This document shows positions 27,468 to 36,839 of a stretch of DNA of 64,000 nt, piece after piece. Numbering within the stretch: position 1 is the stretch's first letter; the number at the start of each line of letters is the position of its first letter. The DNA comes from CAZPXZ01 sp965219495 (lineage in GTDB: Bacteria; Pseudomonadota; Alphaproteobacteria; Rhodobacterales; CAZPXZ01): positions 2,480,001-2,544,000 of the forward strand of contig OZ244777.1 in NCBI GenBank assembly GCA_965219495.1, read 5' to 3'. A program made the position numbers and the translations under genes. The notes under the pieces were generated by a model. It made no database searches and was not told the DNA's origin. It saw only the letters and a list, made by a program, of their open reading frames with translations.

Positions 27468-29216
27468 TTACCATCCCAATGCATAACCGGGTCGCCTGGG
27501 ATCTGCGCCGCCTGTCAGTACACCGCTCCGCCGGTCGGCCAGGGCGATGCACACTGCGCCCGCCCGCCAGGTACGCGACGGCCACCATTCAACATCGTGT
27601 CCGAGTCCGGACAATTTTGCGCCCGTCTTGCGCTTGATGCCGGCCTCAAGGTTCAGCCGCCCAGGGTAATAGGCATGCGGTTCGAAGGAGTCCGGAAAAC
27701 TGTAGCTTGCAAACCGCGGGGCCTCAACGGCTTCCTGGAGCCCCATGCCGAACACGTGCAGATTGACGAGAGTTTGCAGCATCATCTGGCATTGCACGTC
27801 ACCGCCCGGTGTTCCGAAGGGCATCAGCATGCGCTTGTTCATCGCCAACCCAGGATTCGGCGTCAGGCGGGGCCGCTTGCCCGGGGCGATAGAAGACGGG
27901 TGGTCCGCGGACGCCCAAGACTGAGAGCCGCGAGATGACGGGCAAAGACCGGTACCGGGTATCACGGGCGTGTCGCTGGAAATATCGCTCGGCGTTGCAG
28001 AAAACGCATTGCCATCACGGTCAATTACGCAAACATACGACGTATCGAGTTGCCGCGGGGTTGAACCGGCGGCGCGAGTCAGTCCGAGAGATTTTGCGCT
28101 TCTCCCGCCGAAGGATCCGCCCGGTGGCGGCATTTCCGGCCATGCCGATGCATCACTGATCAATTTTCTTCTTTCGGCGGCGTAATGATCGCTGAGCAGC
28201 GCGTCGATCGGCACATTGACGAATTCCGGGTCACCATAGTAGCGCTCCCGATCTGCGAATGAGAGTTTTGTCGCCTCGGTGAGCCTGTGAATGTAGGCTG
28301 CGGAATTGTGTCCGAGATTCAGCAGATCGCAGTCGTCGATGAGACTGATCATCTGCAACAACACCGGTCCTTGGCTCCATGGCCCGCAAGAAAAGATTTC
28401 GAGCCCCCTGAAGCTTCGTCTGATCGCCGGTTCCACTGCAGATCGAAACGCGGCCAGGTCGGCCATCGCCAGGAGGCCGCCGTTTTGTTCATGAAATTCA
28501 ACAATCGTGCGCGCGATTTCACCACGATAAAACGCATCGCGCGCTGCCTTGAGTCCGCGCTTTCGGCCGCCCGCAGCTGCTGTCTCCTGGTCCACCATAT
28601 ATTGCAAGGATCCCGCCAAGTCCGTCTGGACAAATCGGTCCCCGACAACAGGCGGCTTGCCCCCCGGCAGATAGATCTGTGCGTTCGAGGGCCATCGGCG
28701 GTAGTCCTCGGCAAGCAGGTCGATATTGTTGGCCATGAATGGATACATGATGAAACCATCGCGGGCCAGCCGAATGGCTTGATTGGCAACGTCACCGAAA
28801 CGCATCGTGCCGTATCGTTCCAGCGCCGTGATCCAGGCATCTGGAGCGCCGGGAACGACCGTGCGAAGCAGCCCGGATGGAATCGATCCGTTATGTCGTT
28901 CGGCAAAGAGCGCAAGCGATGCGGCCATTGGCCACGGACCAACGCCGCTGATCGTGATCACCTCATCGGTTTCCGCCATATAAACAATGATGGGAGCAAC
29001 GCCGGCAATATTGACAAAGTCACTTTGAACGACGCCGAGAACCAGGCCGGACGCGACACCCGCATCCACCGCGTTGCCGCCGGATTCCAAAATCATGAAA
29101 CCAGCCTGGCTGGCCAAGTAGTGGCCAGCCACAATCATATGCCGGTCACCACGAATGGCGGGACGCCACGAAGTGACGCCCTGATCAGCTGAAGATCGTT
29201 TTTCGAAGCCACCCAT
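27468..29216 (-). CDS. Gamma-glutamyltransferase family protein (second copy)
   Basis: A second, divergent member of the family, about 582 aa from ATG 29216. The frame stays open to 29456, and ATGs at 29354 and 29339 are alternatives. Visible blocks are LASQAGFMILESGGNAVDAG, TVVPGAPDAWITALERYGTM, and Thr392 as putative nucleophile in LDTSYVCVIDRDGNAFS. The GGQ-like substrate loop reads PFGTPGGDVQCQMMLQTLVN. It is divergent from the fadR-type regulator, with a perfect palindrome between them, so it is probably the regulator's main target. Two different GGT homologues within 5 kb suggest distinct substrates or sequential steps. Confidence 0.82.
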   Translation of the reverse strand: MGGFEKRSSADQGVTSWRPAIRGDRHMIVAGHYLASQAGFMILESGGNAVDAGVASGLVLGVVQSDFVNIAGVAPIIVYMAETDEVITISGVGPWPMAASLALFAERHNGSIPSGLLRTVVPGAPDAWITALERYGTMRFGDVANQAIRLARDGFIMYPFMANNIDLLAEDYRRWPSNAQIYLPGGKPPVVGDRFVQTDLAGSLQYMVDQETAAAGGRKRGLKAARDAFYRGEIARTIVEFHEQNGGLLAMADLAAFRSAVEPAIRRSFRGLEIFSCGPWSQGPVLLQMISLIDDCDLLNLGHNSAAYIHRLTEATKLSFADRERYYGDPEFVNVPIDALLSDHYAAERRKLISDASAWPEMPPPGGSFGGRSAKSLGLTRAAGSTPRQLDTSYVCVIDRDGNAFSATPSDISSDTPVIPGTGLCPSSRGSQSWASADHPSSIAPGKRPRLTPNPGLAMNKRMLMPFGTPGGDVQCQMMLQTLVNLHVFGMGLQEAVEAPRFASYSFPDSFEPHAYYPGRLNLEAGIKRKTGAKLSGLGHDVEWWPSRTWRAGAVCIALADRRSGVLTGGADPRRPGYALGW

Positions 29217-29445
29217 TGCGGTGAGGTCCGTTCCAAAAAGTGCGCCCGAACTGAAATCCTGATCTTGCCGCTTCTCCCGGACAGGCGCTCCAGCAGCTTC
29301 TGATGGACCGCACGTGAAATCACAAGTTTCATAGGCCATCAAGCGGCAATCCATGGCGCATATTTCTGAAATTCGACAGGGCGCATGGTCAATCGATCCA
29401 GATATCACGAATAGAGTGAATGAAATTGCGCCATAACTTGATTGA

Positions 29446-29462
29446 TACCAATTCAAAATTGG
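29446..29462. promoter_or_regulatory. Candidate operator of the FadR-type regulator
   Basis: ACCAATT-CAA-AATTGGT is a perfect 7-bp inverted repeat with a 3-bp spacer, placed 15 bp before the regulator's ATG and between two divergent genes. ACCAA/TTGGT half-sites are characteristic of GntR/FadR operators, and related palindromes occur upstream of hyuA at 20862-20888. Confidence 0.6.
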
Positions 29463-29476
29463 TCTAAGGAACGATC

Positions 29477-30184
29477 ATGCCGAGAGCAGACCATGCGTTG
29501 CAAAGACTGAACAAGTTGTTAGCGGGCGACAAGTATCCGGTCAACAGCCGTTTGCCTGCCGAGCGGCAACTGTCAATAAGCTTGGGCATTAGCCGAGGTG
29601 CGCTGCGCGAGGGATTGGCGATCCTCGAGGCGGAAGGCAAGGTTTGGCGTCACGTCGGCAAGGGCACGTTCGTCGGCAACCGGCCGTTGCGCCAAGTCCA
29701 TGGCGTTGGCCCGGTAAATCAGCACACCAGTCCGGCCGAAGTCATGGAAGTTCGACTGCTGATCGAGCCGCGAATTGCAAACCTTGCGGCGATTCGCGCC
29801 AAGACCGACGACATTGCGCACATGAAACGCTGCCTCGACAAGCTGGAAAGGTCTTTGCGCAAGGGCGACTCCGCAAACGAAGGCCGGATTTACGACAAAT
29901 GGGACGGAACATTGCATCTGGCAATCGCTGAAGCGACGCAGAATTCGTTGCTCATAGCGCTTTATGAAGGTATCAACTCGGCGCGATCCTTGTACATTTG
30001 GGGACGTCTGCAAACTGCCGCGTTAACCAAGCGGCGCTGGCGCTTGTATGGTGAGCAGCATCGCGCTCTGGTCGATGCGATCGCGTGCAGAGATCCGGCC
30101 GGGGCCGAACAACATATGAGACATCATCTCGAAACGGTTCAAAATAATCTCTCGAAGACAATGCGAGCCCCGATCGAGCCCTGA
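29477..30184 (+). CDS. GntR-family transcriptional regulator, FadR/FCD subfamily
   Basis: A 235-aa regulator. The N-terminal winged helix (residues of about 10-75) shows YPVNSRLPAERQLSISLGIS, RGALREGLAILEAEGKVWR and GKGTFVGNRP. The C-terminal all-helical FCD domain contains EVMEVRLLIEPRIANLAAIRA, DGTLHLAIAEATQNSLL and EQHRALVDAIACRDPAGAEQHMRHHLETV, with the metal-ligand His residues expected of the class. It likely represses its own gene, the divergent gamma-glutamyltransferase and perhaps the hyuA/ABC pair until a pathway acid binds the FCD pocket. Confidence 0.88.
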   Translation: MPRADHALQRLNKLLAGDKYPVNSRLPAERQLSISLGISRGALREGLAILEAEGKVWRHVGKGTFVGNRPLRQVHGVGPVNQHTSPAEVMEVRLLIEPRIANLAAIRAKTDDIAHMKRCLDKLERSLRKGDSANEGRIYDKWDGTLHLAIAEATQNSLLIALYEGINSARSLYIWGRLQTAALTKRRWRLYGEQHRALVDAIACRDPAGAEQHMRHHLETVQNNLSKTMRAPIEP

Positions 30185-30259
30185 TAATTTGAACTTGGGA
30201 GATATGTTGCACTCGGCATCATGCGTTCCCTACCTGAAGACCTCCAATAGGAGTTGGAT

Positions 30260-31498
30260 ATGCGTAAGTTGTTTCTCATCGGGCAAGGCTCGGTACTCGC
30301 TTTCATGGTGTTCGCGATTACCGCTTGCAGCAGTGATTTCAAATCAGGGCCACTCGGTGCGGTTGAGATCAAGCGTGGTCAGCCGATCGAAATCCGCGCG
30401 CTCCTTTCAGATTCGGTCGTGCCATCCGTGTCCCCTCCAATTCAAACCGCCATCGAGCTAGCAATTGTGGACTTCGGCCCCGTAAACGGGCACCAAGTTT
30501 CCATCGAAACCCTCGACGAGATGTGTTCACGTGAGGGTGGGCGCGCCACGGCTGAGGCCGTCGTTGCAGACACGCAGGTTGTCGGCATCATAGGGACCTT
30601 GTGCTCTGGTGCGGCGGTTGAGGCGTCACCTGTCTTCAGCGAGGCGGGTCTGTCGATGGTATCGCCGTCCAACACGTCGCCTGTGCTCACGTCCGACCTA
30701 GCCGGAAATGTCGGCCCGGACTACTACAAGGGTTACTACCGTGTTTCCGACAACGACCTCATCGAGGCGAGCGTTGTCGCGCATTTCAGCTACGATGAAC
30801 TTGGGTTGCGCACGATGGTGACAATTCACGATGGTGACCCGTATACCAGCGCCATTGCGAATGCTTTTGCTGTTGCTTTCAGTGAGCATGGCGGTGCGGT
30901 TCCGGTCGTCGCTCAGGTGGCAAAAGGCCAGACTGACATGGCCGCTGTTCTCGGCCTGTTCGATGAAGCCAACCCCGATGGCGTGTTCGTCCCGCTCTTC
31001 CCAACGGAGGCAATGTCTCTGATTCAGCAGGCGGCCCAGCTCCACGCCTTGGAAGGTGTGACGATGATTGGCGGCGCCGCCATATTGACAGCAGAGTTTC
31101 TTGCGTTGCCGGAGTCGGAAGGCCTCTATTTCACGGCACCTGATCTCGGAGATAGCAGGAACACGAACCAGGCGACAGGCAAGAGCACTGCTGATGTACT
31201 CACCGAGTTTGAGGCCATTTCCGGAGGACCTCCAACTTCTCCGTACTGGGCGCACGGCTATGACGCCACGACGCTGTTACTCTCAGCCATTGAGCAGGTT
31301 TCGGTCGCAGATGGAGATACGCTGTACATCGACCACGCGGCACTCCGTGATGCGTTGGATGGCACCGCAGGCTTTCAGGGCCTCATTGGTACGATTACCT
31401 GCGATAGGTTCGGGGATTGCGGTACGGGTCGTAGCGTGATTCATCTGCACGTGGACTCCACCGTCACGGACCTTTCATTTTCCCATACTTGTATTTGA
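30260..31498 (+). pseudogene. LivK-like ABC binding lipoprotein, 3' end displaced by an IS
   Basis: Start ATG 30260 with AGGAG 6 nt upstream. The protein begins with a lipoprotein signal (hydrophobic core, then AITAC with the lipidated Cys) and continues as a type 1 periplasmic binding protein (VVADTQVVGIIGTLCSGAAV, SPSNTSPVLTSDLAG, VTIHDGDPYTSAIANAFAVA). The native frame runs to ...HVDSTVTD at about 31472, where the second DruA-transposase element begins; the last 18 native codons are found on its far side at 33844-33899. The present product ends with 8 IS-derived residues. Since only the extreme C-terminus is swapped, it might retain function. No permease or ATPase genes accompany it. Confidence 0.85.
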
Positions 31499-33834
31499 TA
31501 AGTTTGTCGGCTATATGGATGGCATGCAAGTTGGGCTCCACCAGTTTCGCGCCACGACCATAGAGTGGCTCAAGGAGACGCTGCGGATCGGGAGCGGCAC
31601 GCGGACTTCCGTGGCCCGGGAGTTGTGCGCGCATGAGGATTGGCGGAACGTTTGCGGACAGTTCTGCGTATCGGCGGCGACCAAGGCGTTGCCGGTTCTT
31701 GCATCGAAGCTGGGTCTGGCTCTTCCTGCGGCACGGAGGGTGGAGAATTTCGCGGCAGGCGGCAACCAGCGGTTGGCGGATTACCCGGATCTTGCCCTGC
31801 AGTGTCGGTTGCGGGATCTCGGGGCGATCACGCTGGAGCCGGTTGCCGATGCTGCGGACAAGCGGCGGTGGGAGTCGATGATGGCGACGCATCATCCGCA
31901 GGGCTGGTCGCGGGCGCCGGGCGGGCAGATGCGGTATTGGGTTGGTTCGGCGCAGCATGGCTGCGTTGGCGGCATTGGTTTTTCGTCTGCCGGCTGGCAT
32001 CAGCAGGCGCGTGATACCTTCATCGGCTGGTCGGCGGATGCGCGCGCCGCGAACCTGCCTCGTCTGATCTGCAATCACCGCTTTCTTTTGCTTCCCGGGG
32101 TACGGGTTCACGGCCTGGCGTCGGGTGTTCTGCGGATGGCGGGCGAACGGGTGGCGCAGGATTGGGAGGCGGCCTACGGGGTGCGCCCGGTGCTGGCGTT
32201 CACCTATATCGGCGCCAACTATTCCGGTCGCAGCTACCGGGCGGCGCGGTGGCGGTGCTGTCCGCAACGGACCAAGGGGCGTCCGCCCGGATGCGAGGAA
32301 CCGGGGGAGCAGCGCAGCGTGTGGATGAAGCCGCTGTCGGCGGGCTGGCGCGAGATCTTGTGCGAGGTGCCGCGACGCGTGATCGGTGCGGCACCGGCGG
32401 CCTTTGTCGAGGACGATGCGGACTGGGCGTCCCGCGAGTATGGCCGCTGTTCTCATAGTGATGGCCGGATCCGGGACCGGATTGTTCGCATGGGCCGATC
32501 CTGGCTAAGGTGTCTTGGCAAGGGGTTGCCGGTCATCTTTCCTGAAAAGGCGGAGCAGAAGGCGGCGTATCGGCTGTTGTCGAACGAGAAGGTCACGATG
32601 GATCACATTCTGGATGGCCACAAGGCGATGCTGGTGGAGCGGTGCGGTCTGGAGCAGACGGTTCTTGCGATCCAGGACACCACCACGGTGAATTACGACC
32701 TGCTGACGGCGACGGAGGGTCTTGTCGGTCTCGGTGGCGGCGGCAAGGGCAGTTCGGGTGTTGTCGCCCATACCGGGCTTGCGGTCACCTTGGCCGGTCG
32801 TCCGCTGGGGGTGTTCGAGTTGGACGCGACGTTCCGCGATGGCGGTGCCACGGGCGGCGACAAGGAGAGTGTGCGCTGGCTTGCGGGTATTGAGCGGGCA
32901 CAGGAGCTTGCCGCGGCCTGTCCCGCGACGCGGGTAATCACGGTGTGTGATCGCGAAGGGGATTTTTGGGGCCTGCTGAGCAAGGCGCGCGCGGACGGGG
33001 CAGCCCTGCTGGTGCGCGCGAGCCGGTCGGCCCAGCGCCAGGTGCTTGTCGAGGGGGGCGGCAAGGCGGACCTCTGGGACCATGTCGCGGCGACCCCGCA
33101 ACTTGCAACCCGGCAGCTTGCGCTTCCGGCCTGTGGCGGCAAACGGGCCCGCAAGAAGCGCACGGCAAAGATCGGCCTGCGCGCCACGGAAGTGCTGCTG
33201 GCGCCGCCGCAGGATGCTGCCGATCGGGAACCGATCCGGATGCTCGCGGTTTCGGCAACCGAGACCGGCGGCAGCAAAGACCCGGTGCATTGGCTGTTGC
33301 TGACCACCGAGGGCCTGAACGAGACCGCCGACGACAGGGTGCAAACAGCGTGGACCGTTATCGATTGGTATGTCCTGCGATGGACCATCGAACTGTATTT
33401 CAAAGTGTTGAAATCCGGCACCCGGATCGAGGACCGCCGGCTCGACCACGCCGACGATTTGCGCAAGTGTCTGGCTTTCGATGCGATCACCGCTTGCCAT
33501 GTGTTCGATCTCGAACGGATGGCGCGCGAGGCCCCCGACACGCCCGCCAACAAAGTCGTCACACAAGACGAAATCGATGTCCTGCAAGCCTTGCTGAAGG
33601 CCCAGGGCCACCGCAACGCCCGCGCACCACCCCCCGCAACGCCAGACATTCGTACCCTGGTGATCAACATCGCGCAGCTGGCCGGGTTTCATCCGCGCAA
33701 ACAGCAACCGCTACCGGGAACGAAGAAAGTTTGGGAAGGATATATCCTACTGAAATGGGCACTCTTCGGCGTGCTGGCAGTCAAGGAAGCGAAGATGAGT
33801 TGATTACCGAATACAATTGTGGGGAGATGAAAGG
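31472..33834 (+). mobile_element. IS4/Tn5-type element no. 2 with DruA-like transposase
   Basis: Read inward, the ends are CTTTCATTTTCCCATACTTG and CTTTCATCTCCCCACAATTG, good inverted repeats continuing into TATT. The direct repeat GTCACGGACC occurs on both sides (31463-31472 and 33834-33843), with a 1-2 bp uncertainty where it overlaps the element end. Removing the element and one repeat restores the reading frame of the binding-protein gene. Unlike elements 1 and 3, its gene is on the + strand. Confidence 0.88.
31515..33803 (+). CDS. DruA-like (DUF4338) domain fused to IS4/Tn5-type transposase (second type)
   Basis: A 762-aa protein, more distant from the other two. DruA-like blocks at about residues 130-250 are MRYWVGSAQHGCVGGIGFSS, ARDTFIGWSADARAANLPRL, RFLLLPGVRVHGLASGVLRM and YGVRPVLAFTYIGANYSGRS. 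The transposase part follows: REYGRCSHSDGRIRDRIVRM, first Asp in LAIQDTTTVNYDLL, second Asp in VITVCDREGDFWGLL, and YVLRWTIELYFKVLK, matching Y-x2-R-x3-E-x6-K. The catalytic set and frame are intact. The stretch CCPQRTKGRPPGC between the two parts is cysteine- and arginine-rich. Confidence 0.87.
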   Translation: MDGMQVGLHQFRATTIEWLKETLRIGSGTRTSVARELCAHEDWRNVCGQFCVSAATKALPVLASKLGLALPAARRVENFAAGGNQRLADYPDLALQCRLRDLGAITLEPVADAADKRRWESMMATHHPQGWSRAPGGQMRYWVGSAQHGCVGGIGFSSAGWHQQARDTFIGWSADARAANLPRLICNHRFLLLPGVRVHGLASGVLRMAGERVAQDWEAAYGVRPVLAFTYIGANYSGRSYRAARWRCCPQRTKGRPPGCEEPGEQRSVWMKPLSAGWREILCEVPRRVIGAAPAAFVEDDADWASREYGRCSHSDGRIRDRIVRMGRSWLRCLGKGLPVIFPEKAEQKAAYRLLSNEKVTMDHILDGHKAMLVERCGLEQTVLAIQDTTTVNYDLLTATEGLVGLGGGGKGSSGVVAHTGLAVTLAGRPLGVFELDATFRDGGATGGDKESVRWLAGIERAQELAAACPATRVITVCDREGDFWGLLSKARADGAALLVRASRSAQRQVLVEGGGKADLWDHVAATPQLATRQLALPACGGKRARKKRTAKIGLRATEVLLAPPQDAADREPIRMLAVSATETGGSKDPVHWLLLTTEGLNETADDRVQTAWTVIDWYVLRWTIELYFKVLKSGTRIEDRRLDHADDLRKCLAFDAITACHVFDLERMAREAPDTPANKVVTQDEIDVLQALLKAQGHRNARAPPPATPDIRTLVINIAQLAGFHPRKQQPLPGTKKVWEGYILLKWALFGVLAVKEAKMS

Positions 33835-33843
33835 TCACGGACC

Positions 33844-33899
33844 CGTCCCGCCTACCCGTTGTGTACAAGGGCGCGCGGGACTCGCACCTGCATCAATAG
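33844..33899 (+). pseudogene. Detached 3' end of the LivK-like lipoprotein gene
   Basis: Joined to the frame broken at 31472, this stretch reads VTD-PSRLPVVYKGARDSHLHQ and stops at TAG 33897-33899. A PVVYKG-type ending is common at the C-terminus of this binding-protein family, which supports the reconstruction. Confidence 0.75.
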
Positions 33900-34563
33900 G
33901 CGTCTTCCCAAAGCGCACTGGAAATCGGAGCTGGAACAAGGTAGTCCGACGCGAACGGACGACGCACCTTCGATACGACGTCAACCCTGCGCATCGAACG
34001 GGGACTCGAACCGGCCCTTCGTCGAGCACGTCACCCCGTCGTCGGAGCGCGGCCATTCGAGCCTCACCGTCTCTACGCAACTTGGCAGCTTGGTCAATCA
34101 CACATGTGGATTCCGACGGACTGACCGCGTGTATGTCCGTACCTCGCGTACCCCGCTTGTGCTCTTCCATCGTCGCCTGTCAAACTCGAAACTGAGCGGA
34201 AAAATTCACCGACCTCATCCGTTATCCCGAAATCCGTTTTATTCCGGGTTGATCTCTCGCCGGGGCAAGAATTACCGTGCTTTCAGGGCGCTCCGAGCGA
34301 TATGGCATTTGATTTCCCGGAATTATCCGGTCGTCTCTTCCCGCTGGCAATGTCGCCAGCAGCATGGAGTAGATCGATGTCGACTGAATACTTTTTCCCC
34401 ACTCCAAGGTGCCCGCAGTGGTTGCGCGTCGGCCCGCTATCCCGACTTCGCCGCTTCGCCAAGATTTTCGGGCGAATTTGGTCCGTTTTTGAGGATGGAG
34501 AAATTCACAACGCCTTGCAGGACAAGGCGTCGAGGCCGGATCCACGTCCGGAATTCGCCCAAA
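33900..34563. other. Region without recognisable genes before the IS1634 element
   Basis: About 660 bp follow the binding-protein stop. Several open frames overlap on both strands, none with a recognisable domain or ribosome site. If transporter permease genes once followed the binding protein, nothing of them is left here. Confidence 0.4.
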
Positions 34564-34573
34564 TAGTGCGGAA

Positions 34574-36474
34574 TGTATGGGCGATGTAGGGCTTGACATG
34601 CAGTTCACTAGCCGATATCATCGTGCCTATGTATATTCGCAAGGACACGCGCCGCCACAAAGACCGCGTCTACACCAATTACCGCCTGGTCGAGGCCTAC
34701 CACACCCCCGACGGACCGCGCCAGCGCACCATCTGCTCCCTCGGCGACCTGGCGCCCCGTCCCCATCACGAATGGCTGGCGCTGGCCCACCGGTTGCAGG
34801 CCGCGCTGGAAGGCAAGCGGTTCCTGTTCGAGCCCGAGGGCGAAGATGCGGAACTCATCGAGCGGGTGCGCCGGCGGCGCCGGCGCGGCAAGCGGCCGCT
34901 GTCGGCGCCGCCGGCAGCGGCGGTCTCGGTTGTGCCGGAGCAGGTGGAGGTGCTGCGGGCGCGGGAGGCGGGGCCGCTGCATGTCGGGCTGGCGTTTTGG
35001 GAGCGGCTGGGCTGCGACGATGTGCTGCGGGAAGCGGGACTTCGCCCGCGCAGCCGGGAGCTGACCTGCGCGATGGTGATGAACCGGCTGATCGCGCCCT
35101 CATCGGAGCACGCCATGGGGGACTGGATGCAGCGGACGGCGATGGACGACCTGCTCGGGGTGCATTTCGCGTGGCCGTCGCTTTCGGCGCTGTACCGCAA
35201 CCTCGACCGGCTGTACGACAAGCGGGAAGCGATCGAGGCATCGCTGACCCGGCGGCAGTGCGACTTGTTCGATCTGGATCCGGCGGTGTATTTGATCGAC
35301 CTGACCAGCAGTTATTTCGAAGGGGCGGCGTTGGCCAACCCGAAGGCGGCCCGCGGCTACTCGCGCGACAAGCGGTCGGACTGCAAGCAGGTGGTGGTGG
35401 GGCTTGCCATCGATCACGACGGCTTTCCGCAGGCACACGAAGTGTTCCGCGGCAACCTGCGGGACAGCGCCAGCCTGCCGGACGTGCTGGACCGTCTGGA
35501 GCACCGCCTTGGCGGCTTCCGGGAGGGACAGACGGTGGTGGTGGACCGCGGCATGTCGGGGGAGAAGAACCTTGCGCAGATCCGCGAACGCAACCTTCAT
35601 TACCTGGTTGCCGCCCGCCAGGGCGAACGGGTCGGGTGGCTGGCTGAGTTCGAGGCACTCGAGGGCTTCGAAGAGGTCCTGCGGGAGCCCTCACCGCGCA
35701 ATCCGTCGCAAAAGCCGGGCCGGGTCTGGGTCAAGCGCGCAAGCGACGGCGCCGAAACCGTGGCGCTGTGTATCAGCGAAGGCCGCCGGCAGAAGGAGCG
35801 CGCCATCCGCGAGAGCCACGAGGCGCGGCTGTTGGCGGATCTCGACCGGCAGAAGGAGCGCGTCGCCAGCCGCCGCCTGGTCAAACCCGAAAAGATCGCC
35901 GAAGCCATCGGCCGCCTCCGCGAGCGCTATCCGCGGGTGGCCCGCTATTACGATCTCGAATACCGCGCCGACACCGGCGAGTTGCATGCCGCGCTGCGCA
36001 GCGAACGCCGGGACATCGCCGAGCGCGTCGACGGCGCCTACCTGCTGAAGACCGACCGCCAGAACCTCTCGGGCGAGGAAATCCGGCGCCTGTATGTCTT
36101 GTTGGCGCGGGCGGAGAACGCCTTTCGCAACATGAAATCCTCCCTCGCGATGCGGCCGATGTTCCATCAGATCGAACCCCGCGTCGATACCCACATCTTC
36201 CTCTCGGTGATGGCCTACCGGTTGCTCGTCGCGATCGAGAAGACCCTGCTCGACCAGGGCGTGCACAGTTCCTGGAGCAGCGTTCGCGATGCGCTCCGCA
36301 CCCACCAGGTGGTCACCGTGGCGCTGCCCACCGACGACGGAACGGAAATCCGGGTCCGCCGGCCGACCACTCCGGAGCCGGCGCATCTCGAGATCTACCG
36401 GCAGCTCGGCGTCCCGCCGACCCACATGCACACACGGAAGAGCGTCCATCGAATCGAGGCGTAACCCGCCATTC
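34574..36474 (+). mobile_element. IS1634-family element
   Basis: The transposase is flanked by the 10-bp direct repeat TAGTGCGGAA (34564-34573 and 36475-36484), which I take as the target duplication. The termini read inward (tGTATGGGCGAT and GAATGGCGGGT) agree only partly, about 8 of 11. A 10-bp duplication is longer than the usual 5-6 bp, though some relatives such as IS1549 make long ones. Length is 1901 bp. Confidence 0.7.
34629..36464 (+). CDS. IS1634-family transposase
   Basis: A 611-aa transposase starting at ATG 34629 (MYIRKDTRRHKDRVYTNYRL, the conserved N-terminus). Catalytic landmarks are D in YLIDLTSSYFEGAALANP, D in VVDRGMSGEKNLAQI, and E in ARAENAFRNMKSSLAMRP. The block YRADTGELHAALRSERRDI is typical of the family. 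The frame is intact. Confidence 0.9.
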   Translation: MYIRKDTRRHKDRVYTNYRLVEAYHTPDGPRQRTICSLGDLAPRPHHEWLALAHRLQAALEGKRFLFEPEGEDAELIERVRRRRRRGKRPLSAPPAAAVSVVPEQVEVLRAREAGPLHVGLAFWERLGCDDVLREAGLRPRSRELTCAMVMNRLIAPSSEHAMGDWMQRTAMDDLLGVHFAWPSLSALYRNLDRLYDKREAIEASLTRRQCDLFDLDPAVYLIDLTSSYFEGAALANPKAARGYSRDKRSDCKQVVVGLAIDHDGFPQAHEVFRGNLRDSASLPDVLDRLEHRLGGFREGQTVVVDRGMSGEKNLAQIRERNLHYLVAARQGERVGWLAEFEALEGFEEVLREPSPRNPSQKPGRVWVKRASDGAETVALCISEGRRQKERAIRESHEARLLADLDRQKERVASRRLVKPEKIAEAIGRLRERYPRVARYYDLEYRADTGELHAALRSERRDIAERVDGAYLLKTDRQNLSGEEIRRLYVLLARAENAFRNMKSSLAMRPMFHQIEPRVDTHIFLSVMAYRLLVAIEKTLLDQGVHSSWSSVRDALRTHQVVTVALPTDDGTEIRVRRPTTPEPAHLEIYRQLGVPPTHMHTRKSVHRIEA

Positions 36475-36569
36475 TAGTGCGGAAGAAAATTCCAACCCAT
36501 TGAAAAACCAGCAAGAATTTGAAAAAGTGATCACGGTAGGGAAGCGGGTTACCCCGCTCCCCCCGCGCA

Positions 36570-36601
36570 GATCCGGACGTGCCCGCTAGGGCATCCGGCT
36601 C
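36570..36601 (-). ncRNA. Group II intron domain V
   Basis: The minus strand reads GAGCCGGATGCCC-TAGC-GGGCACGTCCGGATC. It folds into the canonical 34-nt type hairpin: the catalytic AGC triad near the 5' end, a 4-nt terminal loop, and a two-base CG bulge on the 3' side. One G-A mismatch lies in the basal stem. Confidence 0.8.
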
Positions 36602-36611
36602 CTGCCTCCGG

Positions 36612-36839
36612 TCAAACGTCCGGCTCACTCTCGTCGCGCAAGCGACGTCTCGCATGCCGTCGTGGCCTCCGTGCCGCCTGGGTCACACTTATCCAGCGCT
36701 GTGTCCGGCGTGTGCTTTGGCTCGTCGGCCTCCCGTTGGCCCCGGTCCTTCCCTCCACCAACTCCGCCAGGACCTTCGCCCCATTGTTCGCCGGCTTCAT
36801 CAGTACTATGACCGAGTCTGATTCCTCTCCATCGTCCAT
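36612..36839 (-). pseudogene. Group II intron reverse transcriptase/maturase, N-terminal stub
   Basis: Starts at ATG 36839. The sequence GEESDSVIVLMKPANNGAKV is the conserved opening of LtrA-type intron proteins (usually GEESDSVIVPMKP). After about 70 codons it runs into intron domain V and stops; the reverse transcriptase, maturase and endonuclease domains are absent. Confidence 0.8.

Noticed and set aside
33980..34040. A tRNA-like GGTTCGAGTCC on the minus strand
   Set aside because: The T-stem pairs only at two positions, and no acceptor or anticodon stem could be drawn around it.
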